DNA from: Cytobacillus eiseniae | GTDB lineage: Bacteria; Bacillota; Bacilli; Bacillales; Cytobacillaceae | DNA length: 64,000 nt | Direction of reading: 5' to 3' | NCBI RefSeq assembly: GCF_017874625.1 | Contig: NZ_JAGIKZ010000003.1 | Span: 143,574-207,573, forward strand | Shown: positions 8,280 through 18,184 of the stretch, one piece after another | Layout: the number at the start of each line of letters is the position of its first letter | How positions within the stretch are numbered: position 1 is the stretch's first letter | Made by a program: the position numbers and the translations under genes | Notes under the pieces: generated by a model | What the model was told of the DNA's origin: nothing | The model's database searches: none | Seen by the model: the letters and a program-made list of their open reading frames with translations, nothing else

Positions 8280-8465
8280 CGGCTCCACCTATTTCTTGTT
8301 ATTTTTCCTTAAATATATACCGACAGGCAAGAATTTATGCCATGTCTGATAGTTGGAAATATCTACCCTTTATCTTATCCTAGCTATTCTTAATTAATCA
8401 AGCGAAGGAAAAAAACAAGTTTTGCAAGATTCCTTCATATATATGTTCTAAAGCTCTGGAAAAAC

Positions 8466-8774
8466 AAGGCTCTTTTCGAAAAGCTTGTTGTTTTATATCA
8501 AATATTTGGATGATTGGGTTTACCAAATAGGTCGGTTGATTGGAGCGGAAGGTGCGACACTCCTCGAAAATGCTATCACATTTCCTTCGTGCGGTGTCAT
8601 TCAGGATGTTTATTCAATGTCCTGCGGGATGCGTAGGACAGCTGAGACCTAAGCAGGAGCGTGAGCGACGAGGAGGCTCAAGCGGACTACCCCGCGGAAA
8701 GGGAGCACACGTACGCGGAAATCAACCTTTACCAATGAAGTGTAAAATAGCAACAGTGTTTGTGAAAACAGCCA
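8466..8774 (+). repeat. MITE-like dispersed element, copy 3, with an internal insertion
   Basis: Ends AAGGCTCTTTTCG and GAAAACAGCC. The core is as in copy 1, but about 65 extra bases (about 8565-8630, TCGAAAATGCTATCACATTT ... TTCAATG) split the GACTCCTGCGGGATGCG segment, so this copy is about 309 bp long. Together with the preceding A/T-rich DNA it fills the yutG-yutH gap. Confidence 0.8.
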
Positions 8775-8793
8775 AAAACAAAGAGGTGTGATC

Positions 8794-9801
8794 ATGCTGA
8801 ATAATCTCCTTGAAAAACAATATGGAATCCAAATGGATGAGGAACTTCGTGTGGGCCCTTATCATGCTTGTCGGACACAAGGGCAAATTTACTTATTCGT
8901 ACCAGTCGATGGATTTGCTGAAGATGAACTGCTTGAATTAGAAATGCTTGCCGATCATTTAGCGAGAAATGGGGAAAAATATAGCAGTACCTTTCTCAAA
9001 ACGAAGGACGGACAGCAAATGAGCGAATGGGAAAACCGAAAATATTGTGTATTAAAAAATGAGTACGTCCAAAATCGTAAAATCAGCCGATTTGGGAGAA
9101 AGCTAGCAAAATTTCATTATCGGGGAAGATCAGTCGCCTTTTCTGTGAATAAGCTAAGCCGGATTGGCCAATGGAAGCAATTATGGGAAGCGCGGCTGGA
9201 TCAAATGGAGAAGGTTTGGAATGAACTGTTGTTTACACAGCCTGATAATGAATTTGAACGAATGTTTCTGGAGTCCTTTCCATATTATATGGGAATAGCC
9301 GAAAATGCGATTCAATATTTAGTAGATGCAGAACTTGATGATGATCCTACCATGATGGATAGCGGGACGATCAGTCATATTCGATTTACAGATCATACAT
9401 GGGGAAATTCTTACTATATTAAAAATCCTTTTGATTGGGTATTCGATCATTCATCTAGAGATTTGGCTGAGTGGACAAGGGAGAAATATTTCCATAATAT
9501 CAAGACATACGAGCCAGATTTAAAGAAGTTCTTAGCTGACTATCAAAGTGTTACGCCATTATCGTCTTTTTCTTGGCGTCTGTATTATGCGCGTATCCTT
9601 TTTCCCCTACACTATTTTACTTGTATTGAAACATACTATGGAACGCAATCAGAACAAGAGAAAATTCTTCTTGAAGAAAGACTAAATAAATTTTTACAGC
9701 AATCAGATGATCATGAGCGTTTTCTAGGAAGGTTTTTTGACTTTGCTGAAGTCCCCGTTTTAAAAATGAATATCCCTTTAGTAGACTGGTTAAAGAAATA
9801 A
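8794..9801 (+). CDS. yutH: Spore coat-associated protein YutH (CotS family)
   Basis: 335 residues, close in length and along the whole chain to B. subtilis YutH (for example KLSRIGQWKQLWEARLDQME, ESFPYYMGIAENAIQY, KNPFDWVFDHSSRDLAEW, SWRLYYARILFPLHYF). It has the CotS/aminoglycoside-kinase-like fold without an evident kinase catalytic loop, and in B. subtilis is a spore coat component. ATG at 8794 follows AGAGGTG by five bases, immediately downstream of repeat copy 3. Confidence 0.93.
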   Translation: MLNNLLEKQYGIQMDEELRVGPYHACRTQGQIYLFVPVDGFAEDELLELEMLADHLARNGEKYSSTFLKTKDGQQMSEWENRKYCVLKNEYVQNRKISRFGRKLAKFHYRGRSVAFSVNKLSRIGQWKQLWEARLDQMEKVWNELLFTQPDNEFERMFLESFPYYMGIAENAIQYLVDAELDDDPTMMDSGTISHIRFTDHTWGNSYYIKNPFDWVFDHSSRDLAEWTREKYFHNIKTYEPDLKKFLADYQSVTPLSSFSWRLYYARILFPLHYFTCIETYYGTQSEQEKILLEERLNKFLQQSDDHERFLGRFFDFAEVPVLKMNIPLVDWLKK

Positions 9802-9809
9802 TAAGATAC

Positions 9810-9847
9810 AAAGCCTGTGGGGCGGAGTTCATTCCCTACAGGCTTTT
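9810..9847 (+). terminator. Terminator of yutH
   Basis: AAAGCCTGTGGGG / CCCTACAGGCTTT hairpin followed by T-rich DNA. Confidence 0.75.
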
Positions 9848-9992
9848 GATTTTTCAATTATTGAACTCCAATACAATACAAAAGAATAAGTCAAGCTGTG
9901 CTAGATGGGGAATTCCAGCCAACTTTTCTTCTGGAGGTTAAATAATGACCAAGTGCTAATCCTGTTTAAAATTTGAATTATTAGAAAAATCC

Positions 9993-10021
9993 TTGTAAAA
10001 ATAATTGATTAGTTCTATAAT
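9993..10021 (+). promoter_or_regulatory. SigA-type promoter for hom-thrC-thrB
   Basis: TTGTAA, 17-base spacer, TATAAT, 56 bases upstream of the hom start. The spacing and -10 are consensus. I saw no T-box or other riboswitch fold between it and hom. Confidence 0.7.
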
Positions 10022-10077
10022 GTCTACTATATAAAAACAAATGTACATATAGAGTGAACAGTAAGGGGGATAAATAT

Positions 10078-11376
10078 ATGGAGGAAATTTCAATTGGGTT
10101 ATTAGGCTTAGGAACGGTTGGATCGGGTGTTGTAAAAATTATTGAAAACCATCAGGATAAGCTCATTCACCAAATTGGTTGTCCTGTCAAAATCAAACGT
10201 ATTCTTGTAAAGGACTTAAATAAAGAGCGGCTGGTTCATGTCGAGCGTACTTTACTCACTACTAATCCTGCTGAGATACTAGATGATCCGGATATTGATA
10301 TCATTATTGAAGTGATGGGTGGAATTGAGGAAACAAAAATATATTTAAAACAAGCATTACTTAATAGGAAAAATATCGTTACCGCAAACAAAGATTTAAT
10401 GGCCTTACACGGGGCGGAGCTTTTGACGATTGCCTCAGAAAATAGCTGTGATCTTTTTTATGAGGCTAGTGTAGCAGGGGGAATTCCTATTTTACGAAGT
10501 CTTGTCGATGGACTTGCCTCTGATCGAATTACGAAAATGATGGGGATTGTAAATGGAACAACTAATTTTATTCTCACAAAAATGACGAAGTATGGCAGTG
10601 ATTATGAGGAAGTCTTGAAGGAAGCACAGTCACTTGGCTATGCAGAAGCAGATCCGACAGCAGATGTTGAAGGACTAGATGCGGCTAGAAAGATGACAAT
10701 CCTTTCAACACTTGGTTTTTCAATGAAAATTGATTTGGATGATGTGTTAGTCAAGGGTATTACAGGTGTGACAAAAAGTGATCTTACGTATGGGAAGCAG
10801 CTTGGCTATATAATGAAACTCATTGGGATGGCTCACCGTGAAGGGGAAAAGGTTGAAATTAGTGTACAGCCAACATTAATGGCGGAGACACATCCTCTTG
10901 CATCAGTACAAGATGAATTTAATGCTGTCTATGTGTACGGAGAAGCGGTGGGAGAAACGATGTTCTATGGACCAGGTGCTGGAAGTATGCCAACAGCAAC
11001 AGCGGTAGTGTCCGATCTTGTTGGGGTAATGAAAAATATGAGGCTAGGTGTTACCGGAAAAAGCGCTGTCACTCCGCAATTCAAAAAGCAAATTAAGGAA
11101 CCAAGTGAAATGTTTTCAAAGTATTTTCTTCGCTTGCATGTGAAGGATGAAGTAGGTGTATTTGCAGAGATTACATCGATCTTTTCTGAGCAGCATATTA
11201 GTTTTGAAAAAATCCTCCAGCTGCCATTGAAAGATAAAGGGCTTGCCGAAGTTGTACTAGTGACACATCAAGCCTCCTTGCAAAATTACGAGGATAGTTT
11301 AGTGAAAGTAAGAGATTTGCAGGCCGTTCAATCAATCGAAAGCTCCTATCGGGTAGAAGGGAGTGCCAATAGATGA
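10078..11376 (+). CDS. hom: Homoserine dehydrogenase
   Basis: Reduces aspartate semialdehyde to homoserine, the branch point toward threonine and methionine. N-terminal Rossmann motif [13 protein letters not shown], then NKDLMA, the catalytic block [22 protein letters not shown] and [16 protein letters not shown], and a C-terminal ACT domain ([19 protein letters not shown]) for feedback control. 432 residues, as in B. subtilis. ATG at 10078 is spaced about eight bases from AAGGGGGAT; a GTG at 10054 is in frame but lacks a site. Its stop overlaps thrC by four bases. Confidence 0.98.
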   Translation: MEEISIGLLGLGTVGSGVVKIIENHQDKLIHQIGCPVKIKRILVKDLNKERLVHVERTLLTTNPAEILDDPDIDIIIEVMGGIEETKIYLKQALLNRKNIVTANKDLMALHGAELLTIASENSCDLFYEASVAGGIPILRSLVDGLASDRITKMMGIVNGTTNFILTKMTKYGSDYEEVLKEAQSLGYAEADPTADVEGLDAARKMTILSTLGFSMKIDLDDVLVKGITGVTKSDLTYGKQLGYIMKLIGMAHREGEKVEISVQPTLMAETHPLASVQDEFNAVYVYGEAVGETMFYGPGAGSMPTATAVVSDLVGVMKNMRLGVTGKSAVTPQFKKQIKEPSEMFSKYFLRLHVKDEVGVFAEITSIFSEQHISFEKILQLPLKDKGLAEVVLVTHQASLQNYEDSLVKVRDLQAVQSIESSYRVEGSANR

Positions 11377-12434
11377 GATGGTTAGGGCTATTGAATGAGT
11401 ATAAAGAGTATTTGCCAATTAATGATCACACACCATTGATTACATTGAATGAGGGAAATACACCGTTGATTCGTCTAAATAAGCTTTCTGATGAATGGGG
11501 GGTGGATCTTTATGTAAAAGTAGAAGGAGCCAATCCAACCGGCTCATTTAAAGATCGAGGCATGGTGATGGCTGTCGCAAAGGCAAAAGAGAACGGCAGT
11601 GATACGATTATATGTGCATCTACAGGGAATACATCTGCTGCTGCTGCTGCCTATGCTGCAAGAGCGGGCTTGAAGTGCATCGTCGTCATTCCAGATGGGA
11701 AAATTTCGATGGGGAAGCTTGCACAGGCAGCTATGTATGGAGCAGAAATTATTTCTATTGAGGGGAACTTTGATGATGCTTTGGCTCTCGTTCGAAAAAT
11801 TAGCGAAACAGAATCTATTACTCTAGTGAATTCAGTAAATCCTTATCGATTAGAAGGGCAAAAAACGGCTGCCTTTGAGATTTGTGATGCATTAGGGAAT
11901 GCGCCAGATATTCTTGCCCTACCAGTTGGGAATGCAGGGAATATTAGTGCCTATTGGAAGGGGTTTAAGGAATATCATCTGAAAAAGAAAACCGGCTTGC
12001 CACGAATGCATGGATTTGAGGCAGAAGGTGCTGCAGCTATCGTGCATAATCGAATTTTTGAACAGCCTGAGACCGTCGCAACAGCGATTCGTATTGGCAA
12101 CCCAGCAAGCTGGCAGCTAGCAATAGATGCAGTAAGGGAATCGAATGGGGCAGTGGATGAGGTGAGTGATGAACAAATTCTGCATATGTATAGAAAGTTA
12201 GCTTCAACAGAAGGGATTTTTGCTGAACCTGCTTCTTGTGCGTCTCTTGCAGGTATTTATAAGCAGCTTCGTAATGGAGAGATTCCCCATCAATCAAGAG
12301 TGGTTGCGATTTTAACTGGAAGTGGCTTGAAGGATCCCCTAATAGCGATGGAAGCAAGTCCGATTACACCTGTTATCTTGCCAAATGATGAACAGGCAGT
12401 TGCTGCATATATTAAGGGAGTTGTTCCTATATGA
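11373..12434 (+). CDS. thrC: Threonine synthase
   Basis: PLP enzyme converting O-phosphohomoserine to threonine. 353 residues, with the PLP lysine in GSFKDRGM (about residue 60), the phosphate loop [12 protein letters not shown] and [18 protein letters not shown] typical of the short bacterial form. It overlaps hom (ATGA) and thrB (ATGAATG) by four bases on each side, giving a tightly coupled three-gene operon. Confidence 0.98.
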   Translation: MRWLGLLNEYKEYLPINDHTPLITLNEGNTPLIRLNKLSDEWGVDLYVKVEGANPTGSFKDRGMVMAVAKAKENGSDTIICASTGNTSAAAAAYAARAGLKCIVVIPDGKISMGKLAQAAMYGAEIISIEGNFDDALALVRKISETESITLVNSVNPYRLEGQKTAAFEICDALGNAPDILALPVGNAGNISAYWKGFKEYHLKKKTGLPRMHGFEAEGAAAIVHNRIFEQPETVATAIRIGNPASWQLAIDAVRESNGAVDEVSDEQILHMYRKLASTEGIFAEPASCASLAGIYKQLRNGEIPHQSRVVAILTGSGLKDPLIAMEASPITPVILPNDEQAVAAYIKGVVPI

Positions 12435-13351
12435 ATGATGGGGAGATGCTCATCATTAAAGTACCTGGCAGTTCAGCCAATCTAGGTCCAGGCTTTGATT
12501 CGATCGGGTTAGCCGTAAATCTGTATTTAACGGTAGAAGCGGAGAAAGCTGAAAAGTGGGAGGTTGTTCCTCTTTCTAGCGAATTGGAGATGTTTCCAAA
12601 GGATGAAAGAAATTTTCTCATACAAATCGCACTTCATACAGCAAGAAATTATCAAAGGGAGCTGCCTCCTTGCCGTATAAGAGTAAAAACAGATATTCCA
12701 CTTGCAAGAGGACTTGGCTCAAGTGCAGCTGCTATTATTGCAGGGATCGAATTGGCTGATTCCTTTTGTCAGCTTCACCTAACTAGAGAGGAAAAACTAG
12801 AACTAGCAACAAAATTTGAAGGACATCCTGATAATGTAGGTGCAAGTCTATTCGGTGGTTTAGTTATAGGCTGTCAATTAGATGGGGAGGTAAGAATGGA
12901 AGCCTTTCACGATCTGACATTTGACCTCGTTGCTGTCGTTCCAAATGAGGAATTATTAACAAAAGATTCGAGAGGAGTGCTGCCAGACAGTCTTGTGTAT
13001 AGTGAGGCAGTTCAAGCTGGTGCAGTTGGCAATGTTTTAATTGCCGCATTGTTAAAAGGAAACTATGAATTGGCAGGCAAAATGATGAAGGCAGACCGTT
13101 ATCATCACCCGTATCGAAAAGCAATGGTGCCTCATTTGACTGATATTGAAGAATTGGCTCCTAAGCTAGGTGCCTTTGGTGTAGCATTAAGTGGGGCTGG
13201 ACCGACTGTTCTTTGTTTAGCAGAAAAGGGAATGGGGAGAATGGTAGCTGAAGGACTGGCTCGACAATTGCCAAATATGGCGTGCAAATGCTTGACTATC
13301 GATCAAAATGGAAGTGTTGTATATTCTGTATCTGAAAGTGGAATTGCCTAA
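12431..13351 (+). CDS. thrB: Homoserine kinase
   Basis: GHMP-family kinase that makes O-phosphohomoserine for ThrC. 306 residues with [17 protein letters not shown] at the N-terminus, the ATP loop [13 protein letters not shown] (about 92-104), [10 protein letters not shown] and the C-terminal [15 protein letters not shown] motif. Last gene of the hom-thrC-thrB operon, followed by a strong terminator. Confidence 0.98.
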   Translation: MNDGEMLIIKVPGSSANLGPGFDSIGLAVNLYLTVEAEKAEKWEVVPLSSELEMFPKDERNFLIQIALHTARNYQRELPPCRIRVKTDIPLARGLGSSAAAIIAGIELADSFCQLHLTREEKLELATKFEGHPDNVGASLFGGLVIGCQLDGEVRMEAFHDLTFDLVAVVPNEELLTKDSRGVLPDSLVYSEAVQAGAVGNVLIAALLKGNYELAGKMMKADRYHHPYRKAMVPHLTDIEELAPKLGAFGVALSGAGPTVLCLAEKGMGRMVAEGLARQLPNMACKCLTIDQNGSVVYSVSESGIA

Positions 13352-13366
13352 CAGATGAACATAAAA

Positions 13367-13396
13367 AAAAGCGATGTCGGAACATCGCTTTTTTAA
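13367..13396 (+). terminator. Terminator of the threonine operon
   Basis: AAAGCGATGT / ACATCGCTTT with a CGGA loop and a following T-run. Confidence 0.92.
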
Positions 13397-13399
13397 TGT

Positions 13400-13612
13400 C
13401 TACTAAATATATAATCGCGCGTTGTGTATAAAATATAAATCGATTGTTTTACGTCCAGCTCCAGCGCCTATCGCCTATCAAACTTCAGTACTGCTCCACA
13501 ACGATTGCGTCAACATCGGTTCGCTATCGCTCACCGTGTTTCCTTTATCTCAGTCGCAGTCCTTCCAGTCTGTACGGCGAGACCTTAGGCACCTCCGCAT
13601 TTGTTCATTAAA
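13400..13612 (+). repeat. Second dispersed repeat family, copy 1
   Basis: Contains CGCGTTGTGTATAA, CAGCTCCAGCGCCTATCGCC, GATTGCGTCAACATCG, TCACCGTGTTTCCTTTATC and TGTACGGCGAGACCTTAGGC. Nearly the same blocks in the same order occur at 27236-27455, and shorter versions at 23478-23622 and 42692-42800. No ORF with a ribosome site. It abuts the 3-prime end of yutI. Confidence 0.8.
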
Positions 13613-13847
13613 ATACTTGTTCAACCTCTGTGATACCAGGTACTTCTTCTAACAGTGCACGTTCGATTCCTGCTTTTAATGTGATGGTTGAGCTAGGGCA
13701 TGTGCCGCAAGCACCTAGAAGACGAAGCTTAACGATCCCATCTTCCACATCCACTAATTCACAGTCTCCTCCGTCACGTAGAAGGAATGGACGTAATTTA
13801 TCTAATACTTCTTGAACTTGATTCATCAAGGATGTTTGTTCTGCCAT
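13608..13847 (-). CDS. yutI: NifU-like Fe-S scaffold protein YutI
   Basis: 79 residues corresponding to the NifU C-terminal (Nfu) domain, with the cluster-binding CGTCP (CxxC) after [10 protein letters not shown]. Nfu proteins carry or deliver Fe-S clusters to target enzymes. B. subtilis YutI is longer at the N-terminus (about 111 residues), so this is the minimal domain version. The dispersed repeat begins at its 3-prime end. An IscA-type protein is encoded about 5 kb away. Confidence 0.92.
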   Translation of the reverse strand: MAEQTSLMNQVQEVLDKLRPFLLRDGGDCELVDVEDGIVKLRLLGACGTCPSSTITLKAGIERALLEEVPGITEVEQVF

Positions 13848-14012
13848 TTGTATCTACCCCTTTCTTATTAATTATTATAATCATTCTCAGTGCAAAAATC
13901 TATTTAAACAAACGGATTTCCACTTAAATGAGCAATTTCCTGAGATTTCTACTCTTATTATATTGTAAAATAGAAGGAAGGATACTTTTTAATCAGGGGA
14001 GGAATGAATGGA

Positions 14013-14330
14013 ATGCATGAAATCGAATTAACTGTCTATGGAGCCGAGCAATTATGCCCAAGCTGTGTGAATCTACCTTCTTCAAAAGAAACATATGAAT
14101 GGCTGCAAGCGGCTTTAGACAGAAAATATGGAACACAGCCATTTAAGGTAACATATGTTGATATTCATCATCCACCAGTAGATGAGGAAAAGAGGAAATT
14201 TGCTCAAAGAGTGATTGATGAAGACATGTTTTATCCAGTTGTTTTAATTGAAGATCAAATCGTAGGAGAAGGCAATCCAAGGCTTAAAACCATTTATGCG
14301 GAAATGGAGAAATACGGTTATCAAGCATAA
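14013..14330 (+). CDS. yuzD: YuzD family thioredoxin-like protein (DUF1462)
   Basis: 105 residues: VYGAEQLCPSCVNLPSSKET at the N-terminus gives a CxxC in a thioredoxin-like fold, then YVDIHHPP and YPVVLIEDQIVGEGNPRLKTI. The family is conserved in Bacillaceae and of unknown role; disulfide or Fe-S related redox work is plausible from the CPSC motif and from lying beside yutI. ATG at 14013 is better spaced from AGGGGAGG than the in-frame ATG at 14004, which is almost in contact with it. Confidence 0.9.
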   Translation: MHEIELTVYGAEQLCPSCVNLPSSKETYEWLQAALDRKYGTQPFKVTYVDIHHPPVDEEKRKFAQRVIDEDMFYPVVLIEDQIVGEGNPRLKTIYAEMEKYGYQA

Positions 14331-14340
14331 ATAAATAGGA

Positions 14341-14393
14341 AAAAAGAGAGCTTATGGAACTAATCAGAATGAACACAAGCTCTCTTTTCTTTT
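14341..14393. terminator. Bidirectional terminator between yuzD and the CNNM gene
   Basis: AAAAAGAGAGCTT / AAGCTCTCTTTTC stem with T-runs on both strands; the flanking genes converge. Confidence 0.85.
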
Positions 14394-14408
14394 ATAAAAT
14401 GACCGAGA

Positions 14409-15707
14409 TTAGATTTTTTCTACTTCAATATAATGAATTTGATGTCCATCGATATTATTAATTTTGAATGTATACCCACCAAAGTCAATCTCTGAATTAA
14501 TGTCAGCTTCAATATTTTGACTTAAGAACCAGCCACCAAGTGTGTCAATATCTTCATGTGGCAAATCAATTCCTAATAAATTGTTCACATCTTCAATTAG
14601 TAATCTTGAATTTAATATATAGTGATTGTCATTAAGTTTACGTATATCAGGCACTTCATCTATATCAAATTCATCTCTAATTTCACCAACGATTTCTTCC
14701 AGTATATCTTCAACAGTTACTAACCCTGAAGTACCGCCATATTCATCCATTAGTATAGCAATATGAACCCGTTCCTTTTGCATTTTAACTAATAAATCGT
14801 GGATGGGAATCGTTTCAATTACACGAATCACTGGATTAATGAATGCCTCTAATTTTAATGAAGCTTCATCTTTTTGCTCAATTTTGAGATAGGCTGTTAA
14901 AAATTCCTTTACATTAATAAAACCACGTACATTGTCCTTGTCCCCATCGACTACTGGGTAGCGGGTATAATTTTCCGAAGTAATGATATGGAGAATTTCT
15001 GTATATGTATCGTCCATTGAAATAGTGACCATTTCTGTTCGTGGTACCATAATTTCCTTCGCAATTCTTTCATCAAATTCGAAGATATTATTCATATACT
15101 TTAATTCATTCATGTTAATTTCCCCACTCTTATAACTTTCGGACAATAATATCCGCAGTTCTTCTTCGGAGTGAGCGACTTCATGTTCGGATGCTGGTTT
15201 TAAACCGAAAAGACCAACTAGAATACGTGCTGATCCATTTAAAACCCAAATAAAGGGGTACATTATTTTATAAAACCAGATGATCGGTACGGCACATGCA
15301 AGAGTAACTGCTTCAGCCTTTTGAATCGCAACCGTCTTTGGCGCTAGTTCCCCTACGACAACATGCAAGAATGTAACTAAAGCAAATGCAATTCCAAAGG
15401 ATAAGAGATGTGTAATAGATTCATTTAGGTCTAATCTAATAAAAAGGGGGTGGAGAAGCTTTTCTACGGTCGGCTCCCCTAACCAACCAAGACCTAATGC
15501 TGTAACTGTGATCCCTAGCTGGCAGGCAGACAAGTATTCATCTAAATGTGTGACAACCTTTTTGGCAGAAAGGGCCCCTTTTTTTCCTTCTAAAATGAGT
15601 TGATCAATTCTAGAACTTCGCACTTTAACTATGGCAAATTCAGTTGCCACGAAAAAGGCTGTTAATGCGATTAATAGGATAATCAAAATTAAATTTATCG
15701 TCGTCAA
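14409..15707 (-). CDS. CNNM/CorC-type (hemolysin-family) membrane protein
   Basis: 432 residues in the standard order: an N-terminal DUF21/CNNM domain with three to four membrane helices (to about residue 180), a tandem CBS pair (about 205-345, with [11 protein letters not shown] and [16 protein letters not shown]) and a C-terminal CorC/HlyC domain. B. subtilis has several paralogues (MpfA/YhdP, YhdT, YqhB, YrkA, YugS); MpfA is a magnesium exporter, so divalent cation transport is likely. I cannot choose the paralogue from sequence alone. The MerR-type gene directly upstream on the same strand could regulate it. Confidence 0.88.
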   Translation of the reverse strand: MTTINLILIILLIALTAFFVATEFAIVKVRSSRIDQLILEGKKGALSAKKVVTHLDEYLSACQLGITVTALGLGWLGEPTVEKLLHPLFIRLDLNESITHLLSFGIAFALVTFLHVVVGELAPKTVAIQKAEAVTLACAVPIIWFYKIMYPFIWVLNGSARILVGLFGLKPASEHEVAHSEEELRILLSESYKSGEINMNELKYMNNIFEFDERIAKEIMVPRTEMVTISMDDTYTEILHIITSENYTRYPVVDGDKDNVRGFINVKEFLTAYLKIEQKDEASLKLEAFINPVIRVIETIPIHDLLVKMQKERVHIAILMDEYGGTSGLVTVEDILEEIVGEIRDEFDIDEVPDIRKLNDNHYILNSRLLIEDVNNLLGIDLPHEDIDTLGGWFLSQNIEADINSEIDFGGYTFKINNIDGHQIHYIEVEKI

Positions 15708-15836
15708 TAGGTAGCCTTACAAGTAAGGCATACACCTCCCAATATTTTAATTATATGTGTTTGCTAGTCACTTCTCATTTTGCCCAGAGTGAAATCAGAC
15801 ATGCTAGAAATGAACATTCTATTTGGTGGAAATTGT

Positions 15837-16237
15837 TTAATTAAGCAGTAATAGCAATGTTTGAATTAAAGTAAGGCTTTCATGGGAAATTTCCTTTTTT
15901 ATTCGTTCGAATTTCTTTTGATCTGTTCTTTCCAAGTGAGCGAGAGCTTCAGTTACCTCTTTTTCTAAAGTTTGCATTTTTAGCCTTAAGTCAAGAACAT
16001 CGATCTCTTCTGAATATTTTTCAATGATTTCATGCTTAATATGTTCTAGAGAGACCCCTTCTTGCTTTCTCTTCTCAATGAAGTGAATTCGATCTATGGA
16101 AGAGTCGTCGTAATAACGATAGTTTGAAGAGGAACGTTCAGCTTTTAATAATCCAAGCTTTGTATAATAATCAATCGTACGCTTAGTAAGCTTTGTTTTC
16201 TCAGCTAATTCACCTATTTTTAATTTCTCTGTCCCAA
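15837..16237 (-). pseudogene. MerR-family regulator with a frameshift just after its start
   Basis: Minus strand, reading from 16223: LKIGELAEKTKLTKRTIDYY, then TKLGLLKAER and NYRYYDDSSIDRIHFIEKRK, 128 codons to a TAA at 15837. This is a MerR winged-helix DNA-binding domain plus a helical C-terminal dimer region. The frame has no ATG, GTG or TTG after the upstream stop. GGGGGTG is instead followed by a TTG at 16237-16235 that is one base out of frame and hits TAA after five codons. One missing base in the A/T run near 16222-16227 would restore MGQRKLKIGELA, the family start. It is either a recent pseudogene or a sequence error. A promoter and dyad lie upstream. Confidence 0.75.
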
Positions 16238-16254
16238 AAGAAACACCCCCAAAC

Positions 16255-16301
16255 TATAACGTCGTGGTTGTAATTATAATAAAAAATTAAGTGATTATCA
16301 A
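16255..16301 (-). promoter_or_regulatory. Promoter and dyad operator of the MerR-type gene
   Basis: On the minus strand TTGATA (16301-16296), 17-base spacer, TATAAT (16278-16273). Directly downstream lies an interrupted dyad TATAAC-6-GTTGTA (16255-16272). This is a consensus SigA promoter with a likely autoregulatory site; the spacer is the normal 17 bases, not the stretched 19-20 of MerR-activated promoters. Confidence 0.65.
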
Positions 16302-16364
16302 GAATAATCAGTGAAGGTACCTATAACCAAGTTAGGAGGGCGCTGTAAAAGTCTTTTTATGCAG

Positions 16365-16410
16365 AAAAAGAAGCTAACGACCTACTTCATAGAGGATGTT
16401 AGCTTCTTTT
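16365..16410 (-). terminator. Terminator of yutJ
   Basis: AAAGAAGCTAAC / GTTAGCTTCTTT stem with about 20-base loop, about 105 bases downstream of yutJ on its strand; the T-run is short. Confidence 0.65.
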
Positions 16411-16514
16411 GTGGAGTGTATATGGATGGAAACTTCCATTGTTTTCAAAATGTGTTTCTTTTAAGCAGTCTCCTAAATGGCAGTACTTTTGTAATAAATG
16501 GAGTGGGATGATAT

Positions 16515-17582
16515 TTAGCCACGATGATTTTTATACATCCATAAAATTCCTGATTTAATCATACGAGCTACACGGCCAGTGATTGGTCTTTCGGCAACTA
16601 CACCGAAGCCATGTTTCTTGCCAAGCGAGCCGAGTACCCCTTTTAGTTTGATGGTTGGCATTTCTTCAGGTAAAGATTCACCCTTCCAGCGTTTCAAAAG
16701 GATCTGTACAATTTGTTCAGCTTGTCCTTCTGCAAGCTGGGCACTTGGTGCTTGAGGCAGGCTTGCACAGTCGCCAACTACATAGACATGCTCATCCGTT
16801 GGAAGGTTGTGATGCATTGTAAGTATCACTCTACCCTGTGTGTCCTTTTCTACATCCATGTCACGTACAATTTTATTAGGTTGAATGCCAGCTGTCCAAA
16901 CGATGGCATCACAAGGAATCGGTTCATCATGATTATAAAGAATATTTTCTTCCACTCGTGTAATATTCGAATGGCTGACAATATCCACTTCATGGCTATC
17001 AAACCATTGTTCCACATATGTGCTGAGTCTTTCTGGGAATGCAGAGAGAATATGGCTGCCTCGATCAAATAATTTAATGTTTAAATCAGGCCGGCTTTCG
17101 TGAAGCTCAGAGGCAATTTCAACTCCACTTAGCCCCGCTCCAACAATGGCTACAACAGAGCCTGGAATTAAATTATTTAACGCTTGATACGTTGCACGTG
17201 ATTTTTCAATTGTTTGGATGCTATACGTATAAACATCAGCACCAGGGACGTTATGGAATTTATCCTCACATCCGAGACCAATGATTAAATCATCATATGA
17301 AATGGGTGTTTCTCCATGTAAGCGTACTTGTTTTTTCTCAATGTCTACACAAGTAATTTCACCATATTTGACGGTTAATCTTGGGTGTTCTGGAAAAGCA
17401 ACTCTCACATGTTGATCAGAAATTGTGCCTGCAGCTAATGCATAATATTCTGTTTTTAAACAATGGTAAGGCGTTCGGTCAATTAAAGTAATCGATACAT
17501 CTTCTGGTAGTTGATTTGGCAATAGACGGGCAAGCACCCTCATACCGCCATATCCCCCTCCAAGGATAACTAGATTTTTCAT
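16515..17582 (-). CDS. yutJ: NADH dehydrogenase-like flavoprotein YutJ
   Basis: 355 residues of the type II NADH dehydrogenase family: FAD-binding LVILGGGYGGMRVL at the start, NAD-binding VAIVGAGLSGVEIASEL (about 146-162), the WTAGIQPN block and VYVVGDCASLPQAPSA for FAD. Such enzymes pass electrons from NADH to quinone without pumping protons. It is shorter than true Ndh (about 390-400), and YutJ has no proven substrate. Divergent from yuzB, as in B. subtilis. Confidence 0.92.
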   Translation of the reverse strand: MKNLVILGGGYGGMRVLARLLPNQLPEDVSITLIDRTPYHCLKTEYYALAAGTISDQHVRVAFPEHPRLTVKYGEITCVDIEKKQVRLHGETPISYDDLIIGLGCEDKFHNVPGADVYTYSIQTIEKSRATYQALNNLIPGSVVAIVGAGLSGVEIASELHESRPDLNIKLFDRGSHILSAFPERLSTYVEQWFDSHEVDIVSHSNITRVEENILYNHDEPIPCDAIVWTAGIQPNKIVRDMDVEKDTQGRVILTMHHNLPTDEHVYVVGDCASLPQAPSAQLAEGQAEQIVQILLKRWKGESLPEEMPTIKLKGVLGSLGKKHGFGVVAERPITGRVARMIKSGILWMYKNHRG

Positions 17583-17836
17583 TTTGAATTCCCCTTTTAG
17601 TCAGCTCTAAAGTAGTCATTATTTCGTATAAAGTTAAAAGTATTTATTAAAATAAAAATTATCAAACAGCTTGATTCCATAGAAATTATAACGAAATTGT
17701 GTCAAAACTACAACAGTTAGCAGATGAAACTTGACAAATTAAGCTGTAAATAGTAAAAGTAAGCAGTTTTTACTAAACAAAATTGATTGCGGTGGAACAT
17801 AAAAAAAGGTAGCATTAAAGAGTATGAGGTGATCAA

Positions 17837-18076
17837 GTGATAAAGCCAATTATTGAATTTTGTTTTAGTAATCTTGCGAGTGGATCTCAAAAAGCGTTTG
17901 AAATACTCGAAAAGGATTATGATTTGGATGTAATTGAATATGGCTGCCTCGGTTATTGCGGGAAATGTGCAGGCACGCATTTCGCACTTGTGAACGGAGA
18001 AGCAGTTACAGGGGAAACACCTGAAGAACTAGTAGAAAATATTTATCAATTTTTAGAAGAAAATCCAATGTTTTAA
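17837..18076 (+). CDS. yuzB: YuzB family protein (DUF1450)
   Basis: 79 residues, starting with GTG five bases after GAGGTG. The cysteine pattern EFCFSN and [20 protein letters not shown] suggests a metal or Fe-S site. Function unknown; found next to yutJ in B. subtilis as here. Confidence 0.92.
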   Translation: MIKPIIEFCFSNLASGSQKAFEILEKDYDLDVIEYGCLGYCGKCAGTHFALVNGEAVTGETPEELVENIYQFLEENPMF

Positions 18077-18081
18077 AATGA

Positions 18082-18120
18082 TAAAAGACTACACCGGATA
18101 GAAAAGTGTAGTCTTTTTTT
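18082..18120 (+). terminator. Terminator of yuzB
   Basis: AAAAGACTACAC / GTGTAGTCTTTT stem followed by a seven-base T-run. Confidence 0.92.
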
Positions 18121-18184
18121 GATAGCTGCTTCAACATGTATTCCTCCACTAGCATGGCCTTAAGGAGTGGGGGAGTTTATGTTC

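Noticed and set aside
9850..10077. T-box or other riboswitch before hom
   Set aside because: No T-box sequence (AGGGTGGNACCGCG-like), specifier stem or terminator/antiterminator pair is visible; only a plain promoter is.
16311..16511. 66-aa frame on the plus strand downstream of the MerR-type gene
   Set aside because: No ribosome site, and it is crossed by the yutJ terminator hairpin; composition is not protein-like.
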